A DNA stretch of 37,664 bases from Burkholderiales bacterium (GCA_025352105.1 JANXUB010000190.1:1-37664), one strand, 5' to 3'. Counted from the first letter of the stretch, positions 17,352 through 26,564 are shown. A program made the numbers and translations. Notes: generated from the sequence alone by a model not told the origin.

Positions 17352-18914
17352 CTATTTGCCCCGATAAAGATCGCGCAATTCGCGCTTGAGGACCTTGCCG
17401 ATTGCGCTGCGCGGCAGTTCGTCAATGAACGTGAGGCTCGACAGCCTCTGCGTTTTTCCTAGCTGCGCATTCGTCCATTGCAGCAAGGTTTCGGCCGACG
17501 CGTTGTCGGTACTTTTTCGAACGACGTAGGCGACGGGCGTCTCGCCCCAAAGCTCCGATGTCACGCCGACGACAGCCACATCGGCAACCGCTTGGTGGCC
17601 GCGCAACACCGCTTCCAGATCGCTCGGAAAAACGTTGAAACCGCCGCTGATGATCATGTCTTTTTTGCGGTCAAACAGCGTAAGAAAGCCGTCCGCGTCA
17701 AAGCGCCCGACGTCACCCGTGCGAATAAAGCGCTTGCCATTCGCGTCGAACCATTCGGCTTCGCGGGTCTTTTCGGGTTGGCCGTGATAGCCGGTCATCA
17801 TGCCCGCAGAATGACCGACGACTTCACCGCTCACCGTTTCATCATTGCCCGGAAGTTCGTTGCCGTCATCGTCGATCAAACGGATGTCGCTGCCCTCAGC
17901 CGGTCGTCCAACCGTATGCAATTTGTCCGGATGCAAATGCGCTTCGAGTATCACTGTGCCGCCGCCTTCGGTCATGCCGTAGAACTCAACAAGTCCGCCG
18001 GGCCAGCGCTGTAAAACGTCCGCCTTGAGGGACGCGGCAAACGGCGCGCTGGTGCTGAATTTAAACTGGAACGACGACAGATTGTGCGCGTCGAACGTCG
18101 GGTGCGACATGAGTCGCTGATATTGCACCGGCACCAGCATCGTGTGCGTCACCCGATATTTTTCGGCGAGCTGCAAATAGCCCGCCGCATCGAACTTTGG
18201 CATCAGAATGACGTGCCCGCCAAACGCAATCGTCGGAAAGAAAACCACCAGCGTGGTGTTTGAATAAAGCGGCGTCGACAACAGTGTGACTGACTCCGGG
18301 CCATAGCGATAGTTCGCCGCGCGGCGCACGTGCGCCCAGCGCATCGCAAAGGCCTGCACGATACCTTTCGGCTCGCCAGTCGTTCCGGAGGAATAAATGA
18401 TGTTGAACGGCCAGCTCGGCTCTGGTTGCACCATCGCTGGTTTCGCACCGATTGGCGCGAGCCATGCGTCGAAACTTCTGGCAATGCCGGAATCGTCAAG
18501 CGCGACGCGAGGGATCGCGCCTTCGATGGGCGGGCCGACGACGTCTGCGGCACTGTTGTCGGTGAAAAGAATTCGCGCGCCAGCATCGGCAATCATGCGA
18601 ACGAGACTCGCGGGCGTCGAGCCCGGCGCGAGCGGCGCAACCGCGACGCCCGCGCGTAAAGCGCCGAGAAACACCGCCGCATAATTGACCGACGATGACG
18701 CGCAAATCGCGATGGACTCGCCCGCTTTGACGCCGTCATGTTGCAGGCTCGCCGCAATGCGATCCATCAGCGCGTCGAGTTCACCGTAAGTCAACGTGCG
18801 AGCGGAATCGCGCGCCGATAGCGCCGGACGATTCGGCGCAGCAAGTGCGTGCCGATGAACGAGTTCGGCAACGCTGCCGAAGTCTGCGCTGATTGCCGAA
18901 TGGAAGTCGTTCAC
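17352..18914 (-). CDS. Adenylate-forming acyl-CoA/acyl-acid ligase inside the fab operon
   Basis: Member of the ANL superfamily, which activates a carboxylic acid as acyl-AMP and normally transfers it to CoA or a carrier protein. 520 aa. Core motifs in order: IIYSSGTTGEPKG (A3), FYGMTEGGG (A5), RTGDVGRFDADG (A7), DRKKDMIISGGFNVFP (A8) and PRSAIGKVLKREL (A10 lysine). All catalytic elements are present, so it should be active. It starts with GTG 9 nt after fabD ends, suggesting translational coupling. A ligase between fabD and fabG is not part of the textbook cluster; it could feed exogenous or recycled fatty acids to CoA or to AcpP. Chain length and acceptor cannot be told from sequence. Confidence 0.9.
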   Translation of the reverse strand: MNDFHSAISADFGSVAELVHRHALAAPNRPALSARDSARTLTYGELDALMDRIAASLQHDGVKAGESIAICASSSVNYAAVFLGALRAGVAVAPLAPGSTPASLVRMIADAGARILFTDNSAADVVGPPIEGAIPRVALDDSGIARSFDAWLAPIGAKPAMVQPEPSWPFNIIYSSGTTGEPKGIVQAFAMRWAHVRRAANYRYGPESVTLLSTPLYSNTTLVVFFPTIAFGGHVILMPKFDAAGYLQLAEKYRVTHTMLVPVQYQRLMSHPTFDAHNLSSFQFKFSTSAPFAASLKADVLQRWPGGLVEFYGMTEGGGTVILEAHLHPDKLHTVGRPAEGSDIRLIDDDGNELPGNDETVSGEVVGHSAGMMTGYHGQPEKTREAEWFDANGKRFIRTGDVGRFDADGFLTLFDRKKDMIISGGFNVFPSDLEAVLRGHQAVADVAVVGVTSELWGETPVAYVVRKSTDNASAETLLQWTNAQLGKTQRLSSLTFIDELPRSAIGKVLKRELRDLYRGK

Positions 18915-18923
18915 GTGGTGCGG

Positions 18924-19853
18924 CTAGCTCAGCTCAGCGAGCGCCGCATCGAACGCCGCCTTGTCCGAAAGCGTTAAACACTTCACACCCGGCGCGATGC
19001 GTTTGACCATCCCCGCAAGCACCTTGCCGGGCCCGCATTCGACGATGTGGGTGACGCCTTGCATGGCCATTTTTTCAATCGTTTCAATCCAGCGAACAGG
19101 CTTGAACAACTGCTCGGCGAGCACGAGACGAATGCTGGCGGCGTCGCCTGCGACATCGACAGTTGCGTTGTGCAGCACGGCGATTTTGGGTGGCTGAAAG
19201 TTCGCGCGGTTGAGCGCAATCGCCATGGCCTCAGCCGCGGGGCGCATGAGCTCGCAATGACTCGGCACGCTCATGGGCAACATCAGCGCGCGCTTGGCTC
19301 CAGCTTCTTTGGCGAGCACGATGGCTCGCTCAACGGCGGTTCGGTGACCGCCGATGACAATCTGTCCGGGCGCGTTCAAATTGCAGCAGGACACGACTTC
19401 GCCTTGACTGGCTTTCTCGCACACTTCAGCGAGCGCCGCAGGCTCGATACCGAGCACCGCTGCCATGCCGCCAATTCCTGCGGGAACGGCGTCCTGCATC
19501 GCTTGCGAGCGGGCTTTTACGAGCTGCATGGCGGCGGTGAAATCCAGTGATTCGGATGCGACCAGCGCCGCGTATTCGCCGAGGCTGTGACCCGCCAGCA
19601 GCGCCGGTTTCGGGCCACCGGCCGCGAGCCATGCATTCCACACGGCAACGTCGGCAGCCAGCATCGCGGGCTGGGTATTGGTGGTGATGTTGATCGCATC
19701 GGCGGGGCCATTTGCGATCAGTGCGGCGAGCGGCGCGCCGAAGGCCGCGTCGGCGGAAACCAGGGTTTCGTCGATTTGCGCCAATCCGGCGTAACCCGAC
19801 ATCATCCCGACCGACTGCGATCCCTGACCGGGAAAAACGAACGCAAGTTTCAT
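18924..19853 (-). CDS. fabD: Malonyl-CoA:ACP transacylase
   Basis: Transfers malonyl from CoA to AcpP, supplying extender units to FabH and FabF. 309 aa with FPGQGSQSVGM at the N-terminus, nucleophile Ser90 in AGHSLGEYAAL, and His199 in SVPSHCELM, the expected catalytic pair. ECGPGKVLAGM near the end is also conserved. The gap to the upstream fabH (308 bp) is enlarged by a palindromic repeat and a MITE-like insertion, which may interrupt or modify read-through from fabH. Confidence 0.97.
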   Translation of the reverse strand: MKLAFVFPGQGSQSVGMMSGYAGLAQIDETLVSADAAFGAPLAALIANGPADAINITTNTQPAMLAADVAVWNAWLAAGGPKPALLAGHSLGEYAALVASESLDFTAAMQLVKARSQAMQDAVPAGIGGMAAVLGIEPAALAEVCEKASQGEVVSCCNLNAPGQIVIGGHRTAVERAIVLAKEAGAKRALMLPMSVPSHCELMRPAAEAMAIALNRANFQPPKIAVLHNATVDVAGDAASIRLVLAEQLFKPVRWIETIEKMAMQGVTHIVECGPGKVLAGMVKRIAPGVKCLTLSDKAAFDAALAELS

Positions 19854-19982
19854 ATCAGCTTTCTGTTGTAATCGCCGCTCTATTGGGGCTGATGCTTGAT
19901 TTATTGGATTATCGACTTATGCATTTCTTGCGCGTTAGCCCCTATGTAGAGGGTTTTTTAGCAGAAAGGTGTTTGCTCTGCC

Positions 19983-20007
19983 CCCTCTCCTGCAGTGCGA
20001 GAGAGGG
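19983..20007. repeat. Palindromic repeat upstream of fabD, same family as in the MmeI-like gene
   Basis: CCCTCTC (19983-19989) and GAGAGGG (20001-20007) arms with an 11-nt loop. Its arms match the core of the repeats at 9235-9273 and 9646-9669. It abuts the target duplication of the MITE-like element. Confidence 0.75.
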
Positions 20008-20015
20008 TACCCGAC

Positions 20016-20140
20016 CCAATACTGTTCGCATAATGCCGTTCGCGCTGAGCCCGTCGAAGCGTAGGTGGTGCGCCGCGAGGCTTCGACGAGCTCAGCCCGA
20101 ACGGAAATTCAATCAATATCGCCTAAACGAACAGTATTGG
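20016..20140. mobile_element. MITE-like element, 125 bp, with 13-bp TIRs and 8-bp target duplication
   Basis: Terminal inverted repeats CCAATACTGTTCG (20016-20028) and CGAACAGTATTGG (20128-20140) are perfect. They are flanked directly by TACCCGAC at 20008-20015 and again at 20141-20148, a perfect 8-bp direct repeat as left by transposition. Inside is a second long inverted repeat (20036-20060 against 20080-20104, core GCTGAGC-CGTCGAAGC), a common proteobacterial palindrome. It has no coding capacity, so a transposase would act in trans. It lies in the fabH-fabD gap. Confidence 0.85.
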
Positions 20141-20161
20141 TACCCGACCCGCTGAACACAG

Positions 20162-21133
20162 CTACCACCGAATCAGCGCGCGACCCCAGGTAAATCCGCC
20201 GCCGACACCCACCGTCTGCACCAGATCACCCGCCTTGATGCGGCCATCGCGGACGGCAGTATCGAGCGCCAGCGGAATCGATGCGGCCGAGGTATTGCCC
20301 TGCCCCTGCACCGTCACAATCGTTTTCTCGGGCGCGACTCCGAGTTTCTTGCCGGTGGCGTCGATGATGCGCGTGTTGGCTTGATGCGGAACCAGCCAAT
20401 CAATGTCCGCAGCGCTCAGATTGGCCATTGCGAGCGTTTCGTTGCACACGTCGGCCATCACGTTGACCGCCATTTTGAATACGGCCGGGCCGTCCATGTG
20501 CACGTGCGGATCGCCATAGACCACGCCGTTTCGCACATGACCGGGCACGTTCAAAATGGCGCGGCGACTGCCGTCGGAATACAGCTTGGTCGCGAGAATG
20601 CCGGGCGCTTCGGAGCGCGTCAGCACCACCGCCCCGGCACCGTCACCGAACAAAACACAAGTGGTGCGGTCCTGCCAATTCAGAATGCGCGAATAAATTT
20701 CCGCGCCGATGACCAGCGCATTTTTGTACGCACCCGTCGAGACCATTTTGTCGACGATGGAAAGCGCATAGACAAAGCCTGAGCACACCGCCTGAATATC
20801 GAAGGCCACCGCGTTTTTTGCGCCGAGTTTGTCCTGAACGATGCAGGCGGTGCTCGGGAAAATGACGTCCGGCGTGGTGGTTGCGACGACCAGCAAATCG
20901 ATGTCCGTTGCGCTGAGTCCCGCTGCGTCAAGCGCTCGCTGCGCCGCGACTAACGCGAGGTCGCTGGTTTCCTCTCCATCGGCGGCAATGTGTCGCGCGC
21001 GAATGCCGGAGCGCGAACGAATCCACTCGTCCGATGTGTCGATGATTTTTGACAGGTCGTCGTTGGTGAGGATTTTTTCCGGAAGATAGCTTCCGGTCGA
21101 GATAATTTTGGTGAACACAGTCGGGAGATTCAC
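20162..21133 (-). CDS. fabH: 3-oxoacyl-ACP synthase III (KAS III)
   Basis: Starts fatty-acid synthesis by condensing acetyl-CoA with malonyl-ACP. 323 aa with Cys117 ([11 protein letters not shown]), His250 ([11 protein letters not shown]) and Asn280 ([14 protein letters not shown]), the full Cys-His-Asn triad of initiating synthases. The GTG at 21133 gives [18 protein letters not shown]; a GTG at 21118 would give [13 protein letters not shown], closer to the usual KAS III start, and neither has a clear ribosome site. Gap to plsX 70 bp, same strand. Confidence 0.97.
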   Translation of the reverse strand: MNLPTVFTKIISTGSYLPEKILTNDDLSKIIDTSDEWIRSRSGIRARHIAADGEETSDLALVAAQRALDAAGLSATDIDLLVVATTTPDVIFPSTACIVQDKLGAKNAVAFDIQAVCSGFVYALSIVDKMVSTGAYKNALVIGAEIYSRILNWQDRTTCVLFGDGAGAVVLTRSEAPGILATKLYSDGSRRAILNVPGHVRNGVVYGDPHVHMDGPAVFKMAVNVMADVCNETLAMANLSAADIDWLVPHQANTRIIDATGKKLGVAPEKTIVTVQGQGNTSAASIPLALDTAVRDGRIKAGDLVQTVGVGGGFTWGRALIRW

Positions 21134-21203
21134 AGCAGAGACACTGATTTAATCAGCAAATGCGCCGATACCGAAACGCACATCAAGACAGCGCGAACGG
21201 GCC

Positions 21204-22268
21204 CTAACTGCTGCTAACAGCGGCAGCCGAATGCGCGGAAGTTGATTGCGTATGAAACGCCGTAACGCGCTCGGTCAGCTCGGCGATCAGGTTATGACGC
21301 GCCTCGTCGTCGGCACGCTCAATGGCCGTGACGAAGCCGGGAACGTCCGCGCCACCGTGACTCTTGACCACGATTCCGCGCAAACCCAAGAGCGTTGCGC
21401 CATTGTGTTGCGAGGGGTCGAGCCGGCCTTTAAAACGCTTCAACACCGGGTAGGAGAAAGCGGCAGCCGCCTTCGACAGCGGCGTGCGAGCGAATTCTTC
21501 ACGCAACATTTGCGTCATCAATCGGGCCAAACCTTCCGACGATTTAAGCGCGACATTGCCGACAAATCCATCACAGACCACGACATCCACTTTGTCGGCA
21601 TAAATGTCTGTGCCTTCGATATTGCCGACGAAATTCAGGTCAGTAGCGCGGATCAATTCAGCTGCCGCTTTGACGATTTCATTGCCCTTGATGTCTTCTT
21701 CGCCGATGTTCAAAAGGCCAACGGTGGGCCGGGCTTTTTGCGTCAGCGTTGATGAGAGCGCGGCACCCATGATGGCAAATTGCAGCAGGTGTTCGGCGGT
21801 GCAATCAACATTGGCCCCAAGGTCCAGCATCAATGCGCCATGATCGGCATCCTTGCCGTGGCCTTTGAGCGAAGGCATCACTGAGGCAATCGCGGGTCGG
21901 TCAATGCCCGGCAAGGTCTTCAGAACGAAGCGCGCGGTGGCCATTAGAGCCCCAGTGTTGCCCGCGCTGACGCAGGCATCGGCTCGTCCGTCTTTGACCG
22001 CGTTGAGCGCGAGGCGGAGGCTTGATTGTTTCTTGTTTTTAAGCGACAGCGCCGGCGACTCATCCATGCCCACAACTTCTGTGGCAACCACGTGCGTCAC
22101 GCGGCTGGCGTCGGCAGCAGGGATGGTTTTTTCGGCAATCGCCAAGGACGACTGGAGCCCAACCAGCAGCACATGTGCGTCGGGGCGTCTGGCAAGGAAC
22201 TCGGCTGCGGCCGGCAGCGTAACCGACGCGCCGTGGTCGCCTCCGTCTACATCAATGGCGATGCGCAT
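21204..22268 (-). CDS. plsX: Phosphate acyltransferase PlsX
   Basis: Makes acyl-phosphate from acyl-ACP for PlsY, linking fatty-acid synthesis to phospholipid synthesis; a peripheral membrane enzyme. 354 aa beginning [20 protein letters not shown], with [13 protein letters not shown] and [17 protein letters not shown] as further PlsX signatures. It follows rpmF by 59 bp and precedes fabH, the conserved order in proteobacteria. Confidence 0.96.
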   Translation of the reverse strand: MRIAIDVDGGDHGASVTLPAAAEFLARRPDAHVLLVGLQSSLAIAEKTIPAADASRVTHVVATEVVGMDESPALSLKNKKQSSLRLALNAVKDGRADACVSAGNTGALMATARFVLKTLPGIDRPAIASVMPSLKGHGKDADHGALMLDLGANVDCTAEHLLQFAIMGAALSSTLTQKARPTVGLLNIGEEDIKGNEIVKAAAELIRATDLNFVGNIEGTDIYADKVDVVVCDGFVGNVALKSSEGLARLMTQMLREEFARTPLSKAAAAFSYPVLKRFKGRLDPSQHNGATLLGLRGIVVKSHGGADVPGFVTAIERADDEARHNLIAELTERVTAFHTQSTSAHSAAAVSSS

Positions 22269-22327
22269 TGGTGCAGACAGTACGCGGCGAGGCGAGCGGA
22301 GCCGTGTTTAGCAGGAACTAAAGCCGA

Positions 22328-22510
22328 CTACTCGTCAGCTTTGGTCTGCACAACCTTCACGCCACGATAGAACCCGGTTGGGCTGATGTGGTGACGACGG
22401 TGCACTTCGCCGGTGGTTGGCTCAACGCCCAGATTCGGTGCGGTAAGGCCATTGTGAGCGCGGTGCATGCCACGTTTTGAAGGGGATTTTTTGTTTTGTT
22501 GAACGGCCAT
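22328..22510 (-). CDS. rpmF: 50S ribosomal protein L32
   Basis: 60 aa, basic: [20 protein letters not shown] at the N-terminus and [17 protein letters not shown], the L32 signature. The cysteine pairs of zinc-binding L32 forms are absent, so this is the zinc-free type. Located between yceD and plsX as usual. Confidence 0.97.
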   Translation of the reverse strand: MAVQQNKKSPSKRGMHRAHNGLTAPNLGVEPTTGEVHRRHHISPTGFYRGVKVVQTKADE

Positions 22511-22562
22511 GATTGACTCCTAAATCGTACTTACGCGTACTGAAATAACTAAAAAATTAACG

Positions 22563-23054
22563 CTAATTGAATTCGTGTGTGCGAGGCGCATCCGCAGCGT
22601 CGCACTTCTGGCATCTCGGCACATACGGTATCGAGAGCAACAATTCATCTTCTACCAGTTCAAGCGCCGAGGTTTTTTCATTGGCCTCAATGCACTCAAA
22701 CGCTTCATCTTCCCACCGCGCGAGCTCCGTAGCGTCTTGCGCCACATGAATCACCGATTGTGAATCCACGGGCAACTCAAACCCCGCGCCGCAAGACTGG
22801 CAAGTTAACCCCACCGATCCCGCCACCGACACCACGAACCCAATGCGCCCGGAAACCTTGGCTTCCAAACATCGCACCGCCCCGCTTACGGCGTGTACCG
22901 TCGCATCGCCTTCAGTCGTTCTTGCCAGCATTTCGGCGCTGAGCGATCCTGAGATTTCGTAACCAAACCGGGCAAATTGCGATGCGTTCTGGCGATACTT
23001 CCAGTCGGCGTCAGTTTTAACTTTCTCGGTTTTTTGAACGTCTTTGATGCTAAT
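22563..23054 (-). CDS. yceD: YceD/DUF177 family protein, apparent non-canonical ATT start
   Basis: Homolog of YceD, encoded beside rpmF and linked in the family to large-subunit or 23S rRNA metabolism. The core is visible: VGLTCQSCGAGFELPVDSQ, then LELVEDELLLSIPYVPRC and CQKCDA near the C-terminus. The first in-frame ATG (22931) lies inside the domain and would remove FARFGYEISGSLSAE, which belongs to the family. Upstream of it the frame stays open with no ATG, GTG or TTG to a TAA near 23075. The ATT at 23054 has GGAGG (23060-23064) five bases ahead and gives 163 aa, near the usual length. A sequence error or a real N-terminal frameshift is the alternative. Gap to rpmF 52 bp. Confidence 0.75.
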   Translation of the reverse strand: MSIKDVQKTEKVKTDADWKYRQNASQFARFGYEISGSLSAEMLARTTEGDATVHAVSGAVRCLEAKVSGRIGFVVSVAGSVGLTCQSCGAGFELPVDSQSVIHVAQDATELARWEDEAFECIEANEKTSALELVEDELLLSIPYVPRCQKCDAADAPRTHEFN

Positions 23055-23059
23055 TGCGG

Positions 23060-23064
23060 CCTCC
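23060..23064 (-). promoter_or_regulatory. Shine-Dalgarno GGAGG deciding the yceD start
   Basis: GGAGG on the minus strand, 5 nt before the ATT codon at 23054. No ATG/GTG/TTG in any sensible position follows it in the yceD frame, so it is the main argument for ATT initiation. Confidence 0.5.
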
Positions 23065-23177
23065 AGACGATCAATTTACGGGTTGCAAGCGTTTTGCCTG
23101 CATGCGATCCACCCGAATGACGAAAGCCCACGATTATAACTATTTTCAGACGACAGCGCTACTACACTCCAAGCAAT

Positions 23178-23750
23178 ATGCCCTGCCCGCTCATTCTCGC
23201 CTCCACCTCCCGCTATCGCCGCGATTTACTCGAACGGCTGGCGATCCCGTTTTCAGTCGTCAAACCGGAGGTGGACGAGACGCAACTTGACGGCGAATCG
23301 CCGCTGGCAAACTGCCGTCGGTTAGCGCTGGAAAAAGCGTCCGCGGTCGCGACCTCACACACCGACGCGATTGTCATCGGCTCCGATCAGGTGCTCGATC
23401 TTGACGGCGAGGCGATGTCGAAACCCGGTGATTTCGCCACTGCTCTGGCTCAGCTCAAGCGCTGTCAGGGCCGCACGCTCGTTTGCTACACCGCACTTTG
23501 CGTGCTGGCACCGGCTCATGCGCCTTTGATTGACGTCGTGGCGACCGAAATCGTTTACCGAAATCTGCCCGACGAGGATCTCATCGCGTACCTCGAACGC
23601 GAACAACCGTTCGACGCGGCGGGCGCAGTAAAAGTTGAAACCAATGGCATCACCCTGCTTTCAGCCGTACGTAGCGATGACCCCACGGCAATTATTGGAC
23701 TGCCGCTGATCCGTTTGACCGATTTTTTGCGTGAGCTTGGCGCGCTATGA
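23178..23750 (+). CDS. yceF: Maf-family nucleotide pyrophosphatase (YceF type)
   Basis: Hydrolyses non-canonical or methylated nucleoside triphosphates; the YceF subgroup prefers 7-methyl-GTP. 190 aa starting MPCPLILASTSRYRRDLLERL, with VDETQ, EKASAVA, IGSDQVLDLDGE and the C-terminal AAGAVKVETNGITLL. These are Maf motifs with the YceF-like variants. It is divergent from yceD, as in many proteobacteria, and its last bases (ATGA, 23747-23750) overlap the next gene. Confidence 0.93.
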   Translation: MPCPLILASTSRYRRDLLERLAIPFSVVKPEVDETQLDGESPLANCRRLALEKASAVATSHTDAIVIGSDQVLDLDGEAMSKPGDFATALAQLKRCQGRTLVCYTALCVLAPAHAPLIDVVATEIVYRNLPDEDLIAYLEREQPFDAAGAVKVETNGITLLSAVRSDDPTAIIGLPLIRLTDFLRELGAL

Positions 23751-24475
23751 ACGGAAAGAGCGCAAAGAGCGGAACACTCTACCTCGTGCCGAATCTGCTC
23801 GGGGTCTGCGACCCAAGTGATGTGCTGCCAGCACGCACGCTGGCCATCGCGAGACGGCTCTCACACTTTATCGTCGAAACGCCCAAAGCCGCCCGTGCGT
23901 TCTTGAAAACCGTGTCGCCTGACCGCGTCATCGCCGACATCGCAATGCTGCCGTGCGACCCGGCGAAGGCCGCGATTGAACAATGCGCAGCGTGGCTCAA
24001 AGCAGGCATCGATGTGGGTGTCGTCTCGGACGCAGGTTGCCCAGGCATGGCCGACCCTGGTGCCGCCTTCGTAGCACTCGCGCATCAGATCGGCGCAACG
24101 GTGGTTCCACTGGTTGGCCCCTCCTCCGTTTTGCTCGGCCTGATGGCGAGCGGAATGAATGGGCAGCTGTTCACGTTTCACGGCTATTTGCCAAGCAAGC
24201 CCCCCGATCGCGACGCCGCTCTTAAAAACATCGACCGCTTGGTCAAAAGCGCTGGCGGCACGCACATCTTCATCGAAACACCGTACCGCAATGCACCGAT
24301 GATCGACGCGATTCGCACAACGGTCAGCGGCGGCGTTGTGCTGTGTGTCGCCCAGGCACTTTCAAGCGCACAAGAAACTATCATCTCCAAACCCATCAGC
24401 CAATGGACCGATGCTGATCGCTTGCGACTTTCACAAAAGGAGCCCACACTTTTTTTGCTGGGCGCGCAGACGTAG
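23747..24475 (+). CDS. RsmI-like SAM-dependent methyltransferase (tetrapyrrole-methylase fold)
   Basis: 242 aa of the TP-methylase fold. The segments YLVPNLLG, GVVSDAGCPGMADPG, VPLVGPSSVLLGLMASG, HGYLPSKPPDR and THIFIETPYRN parallel RsmI, which 2'-O-methylates C1402 of 16S rRNA. The match is partial (AGCPGMADPG instead of AGTPLISDPG; about 40 residues shorter than RsmI), so this is likely the paralogous YraL-like group found beside maf genes. Start overlaps the maf stop by 4 nt, so the two are translationally coupled. rRNA target is inferred, not shown. Confidence 0.85.
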   Translation: MNGKSAKSGTLYLVPNLLGVCDPSDVLPARTLAIARRLSHFIVETPKAARAFLKTVSPDRVIADIAMLPCDPAKAAIEQCAAWLKAGIDVGVVSDAGCPGMADPGAAFVALAHQIGATVVPLVGPSSVLLGLMASGMNGQLFTFHGYLPSKPPDRDAALKNIDRLVKSAGGTHIFIETPYRNAPMIDAIRTTVSGGVVLCVAQALSSAQETIISKPISQWTDADRLRLSQKEPTLFLLGAQT

Positions 24476-24666
24476 TTTGAAATCGCGCGAAACCTTCTCA
24501 TGACATGTGCGCGCAGCGCTAAACAGCTTTATTGCTTAAACCCATATTTATTGAGGGCGTGGCGGTGTTTTCGTCAATAGTCGCATTTTGCTAAAAATTC
24601 GCTCTAGCCCGCGTTAAGCGGACGTTTCACGATAAAGCTATCGCTACGTGTTTGACGCCTCGGCGC

Positions 24667-24689
24667 AGGAGGTGACAATGGGACGCTGA
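24667..24689 (+). promoter_or_regulatory. Ideal ribosome site with three-codon ORF ahead of the TolB/TPR gene
   Basis: AGGAGGTGA (24667-24675), a near-perfect anti-16S match, lies before ATG at 24678, which opens only MGR and stops at TGA (24687-24689). The next gene starts 30 nt later at 24720 without a recognisable ribosome site. This could be a leader mini-ORF or the relic of an earlier start. I see nothing else in 24476-24719. Confidence 0.4.
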
Positions 24690-24719
24690 ACACATTTTTC
24701 GGAACCTCGCGTCTACTCC

Positions 24720-26564
24720 ATGCAGCACACCATCCCAACCGAACTCGTGCACCGCGAGCTTGACGCGGTGTGCAGTAGCGCGACGTTTGTGCGTTCACCA
24801 CAACACCAGCGCCTGCTTCGTTATCTGGTGGAGGAACTGCTCGCGGATCGTCTGGCCAATCTTCGCGAAATACACCTTGGCGTGCACATTTTTGGCCGGG
24901 CGGCCGCTCATTTCGACCCCGCCACGGACAGCACGGTTCGGGTAGAAGCGCGACGCCTGCGGGCGCGACTGAAGCGCCACTACGCGAACGCGGGGGCCGA
25001 AGCTCGCGTCGTCATCGAGTTGCCGCTCGGGAGCTACATCCCCACTTTGCACTGGATAGCTCCACCACAGCGCGCCGATGACAACGACCAGCGGCATCCT
25101 GTGATTGTTGTGCTTCCGATTGACGCTCTGGGCGGCGCCGACTATGGCAACCTCGCCGCATGGAGCGACGCGCTAACCGAGGAATTAACCGACGCCCTAG
25201 CCCGTTCGCCGGACGTCCGCGTGGTCGCCCGAACCTCCGCCATGCAATTCAAAAACGTCCGCCGTGACATTCGTGAAATCGCCTCGGCACTGTCAGCGGA
25301 CATTCTTATCGAAGGAAGCGTGCAGCAAGAGAACGATCAGTTGCGCGCCATCGTGCAGATCATCGCCGCCAACAACGGACTCCACCTGTGGTCAGACTCG
25401 GTCGTCGGCATCGCGTCGGCCCGCTTTCGATTTTTTGACACCGTAACCGCGATGGTTAGGGGCGCGCTGCCATCGGCAGTCGCGATGGTGAGCCATCCAG
25501 CAGGTGACAACGCTACAGCCGCCGTGCAAGCGGCTGAGCCTGATTCGCGGCTCGCGCAAAATCGCGCCATCGCATCAAATACCAGCACGCCCGTGCCCGC
25601 CATCTCGGAAGCCGTGCGAGACATGTTTGAGCGCGGCAACATCGCGCTTCGCGTGCGAACGACCGATTCGCTTACGCGTGCGACGGCGCTTTTCTTGCAG
25701 GTTACGGTCGACGCACCAGAGTTCGCGCGCGCCCATGCCGCCTACGCCATCGCACTGTTTCAGCAAGTGGGAATGACGATGTGTGCGGCGTCGGATGTGG
25801 CAACCCCGATGCGCGCGGCTTTTGCGAAAGCGCTGGCACTCGATCCAAGCCTTCCCGAGGCGCACGCAACGCTCGGCATGTTTTCTTTCTACTACGAACA
25901 CGATTGGCCGATTGCGGAGCGCTCGCTGTTGCGCGCGATTCACTTCGGCTCAAGCTATGTTTCAGCATACCGCTCCTATGCGTTCGGACTCATGCTCATG
26001 CGTCGCTTTGACGAAGCCGAACACAATTTCTTATCTGCGCGGGCTCTGGATCCTCTGGACGTTCAGACGCGCATTCATCAAGGCACCCTGCGCCTCTATC
26101 AACGTCGCTACGACGACGCGCACGCAGCGTTTTCCGGCATGCTTGAGGCCAATGCCCACAACGTCATCGCGCGTTCGCTGTTGGCGTACACCTGCCTGCA
26201 TCGGGGCGACTGGTCAGACGCCGAGCGGCACTACCGCGAGACCATCGTGCGCCACCCCGACCTGAGCATCGGCCACTGCGGCCTCGCCGTGACGCTGGCG
26301 CTGGCTGGCCGCTTTGACGAGGCAAAACGTGCCCAGTCAACGCTTCTGATCTACGCCAGAACAGCCTTCGTTTCTCCGTATCAATTCGCAATGGTCGAAT
26401 GTGCTTTGGGCAACGATCTCGCCGCGCTCAATGAACTCGAGCGAGCAGCTGGCGCATGCGACTACAACTTTCTGTGCAGCGCAGTTGACCCGATTTTTGA
26501 TCGACTGCACGGTACAGCGGGCTGGACTTCGTTGATGCGTCGTTTCGGGTTGCCGGAGCATTAA
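24720..26564 (+). CDS. TPR protein with TolB N-terminal-like/FlgO-type domain and DNA-binding-like N-terminus
   Basis: 614 aa, cytoplasmic by sequence (no signal or membrane segment). Residues about 30-110 (RYLVEELLADRLANLREIHL to VIELPLGSYIPTL) form the N-terminal module common in bacterial adenylate-cyclase/TPR proteins and likely nucleic-acid binding. Residues about 120-240 (LTEELTDALARSPDVRVVAR, ADILIEGSVQQEN, LHLWSDSVVG) are the TolB-N/FlgO-like domain. The rest is TPR repeats (AHATLGMFSFYYEHDWPIAE, AERHYRETIVRHPDLSIGH). Probably a regulator or adaptor; no cyclase catalytic domain is present. It has no operon partner, and a decayed inverted copy of its N-terminal part lies just downstream. 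Confidence 0.82.
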   Translation: MQHTIPTELVHRELDAVCSSATFVRSPQHQRLLRYLVEELLADRLANLREIHLGVHIFGRAAAHFDPATDSTVRVEARRLRARLKRHYANAGAEARVVIELPLGSYIPTLHWIAPPQRADDNDQRHPVIVVLPIDALGGADYGNLAAWSDALTEELTDALARSPDVRVVARTSAMQFKNVRRDIREIASALSADILIEGSVQQENDQLRAIVQIIAANNGLHLWSDSVVGIASARFRFFDTVTAMVRGALPSAVAMVSHPAGDNATAAVQAAEPDSRLAQNRAIASNTSTPVPAISEAVRDMFERGNIALRVRTTDSLTRATALFLQVTVDAPEFARAHAAYAIALFQQVGMTMCAASDVATPMRAAFAKALALDPSLPEAHATLGMFSFYYEHDWPIAERSLLRAIHFGSSYVSAYRSYAFGLMLMRRFDEAEHNFLSARALDPLDVQTRIHQGTLRLYQRRYDDAHAAFSGMLEANAHNVIARSLLAYTCLHRGDWSDAERHYRETIVRHPDLSIGHCGLAVTLALAGRFDEAKRAQSTLLIYARTAFVSPYQFAMVECALGNDLAALNELERAAGACDYNFLCSAVDPIFDRLHGTAGWTSLMRRFGLPEH

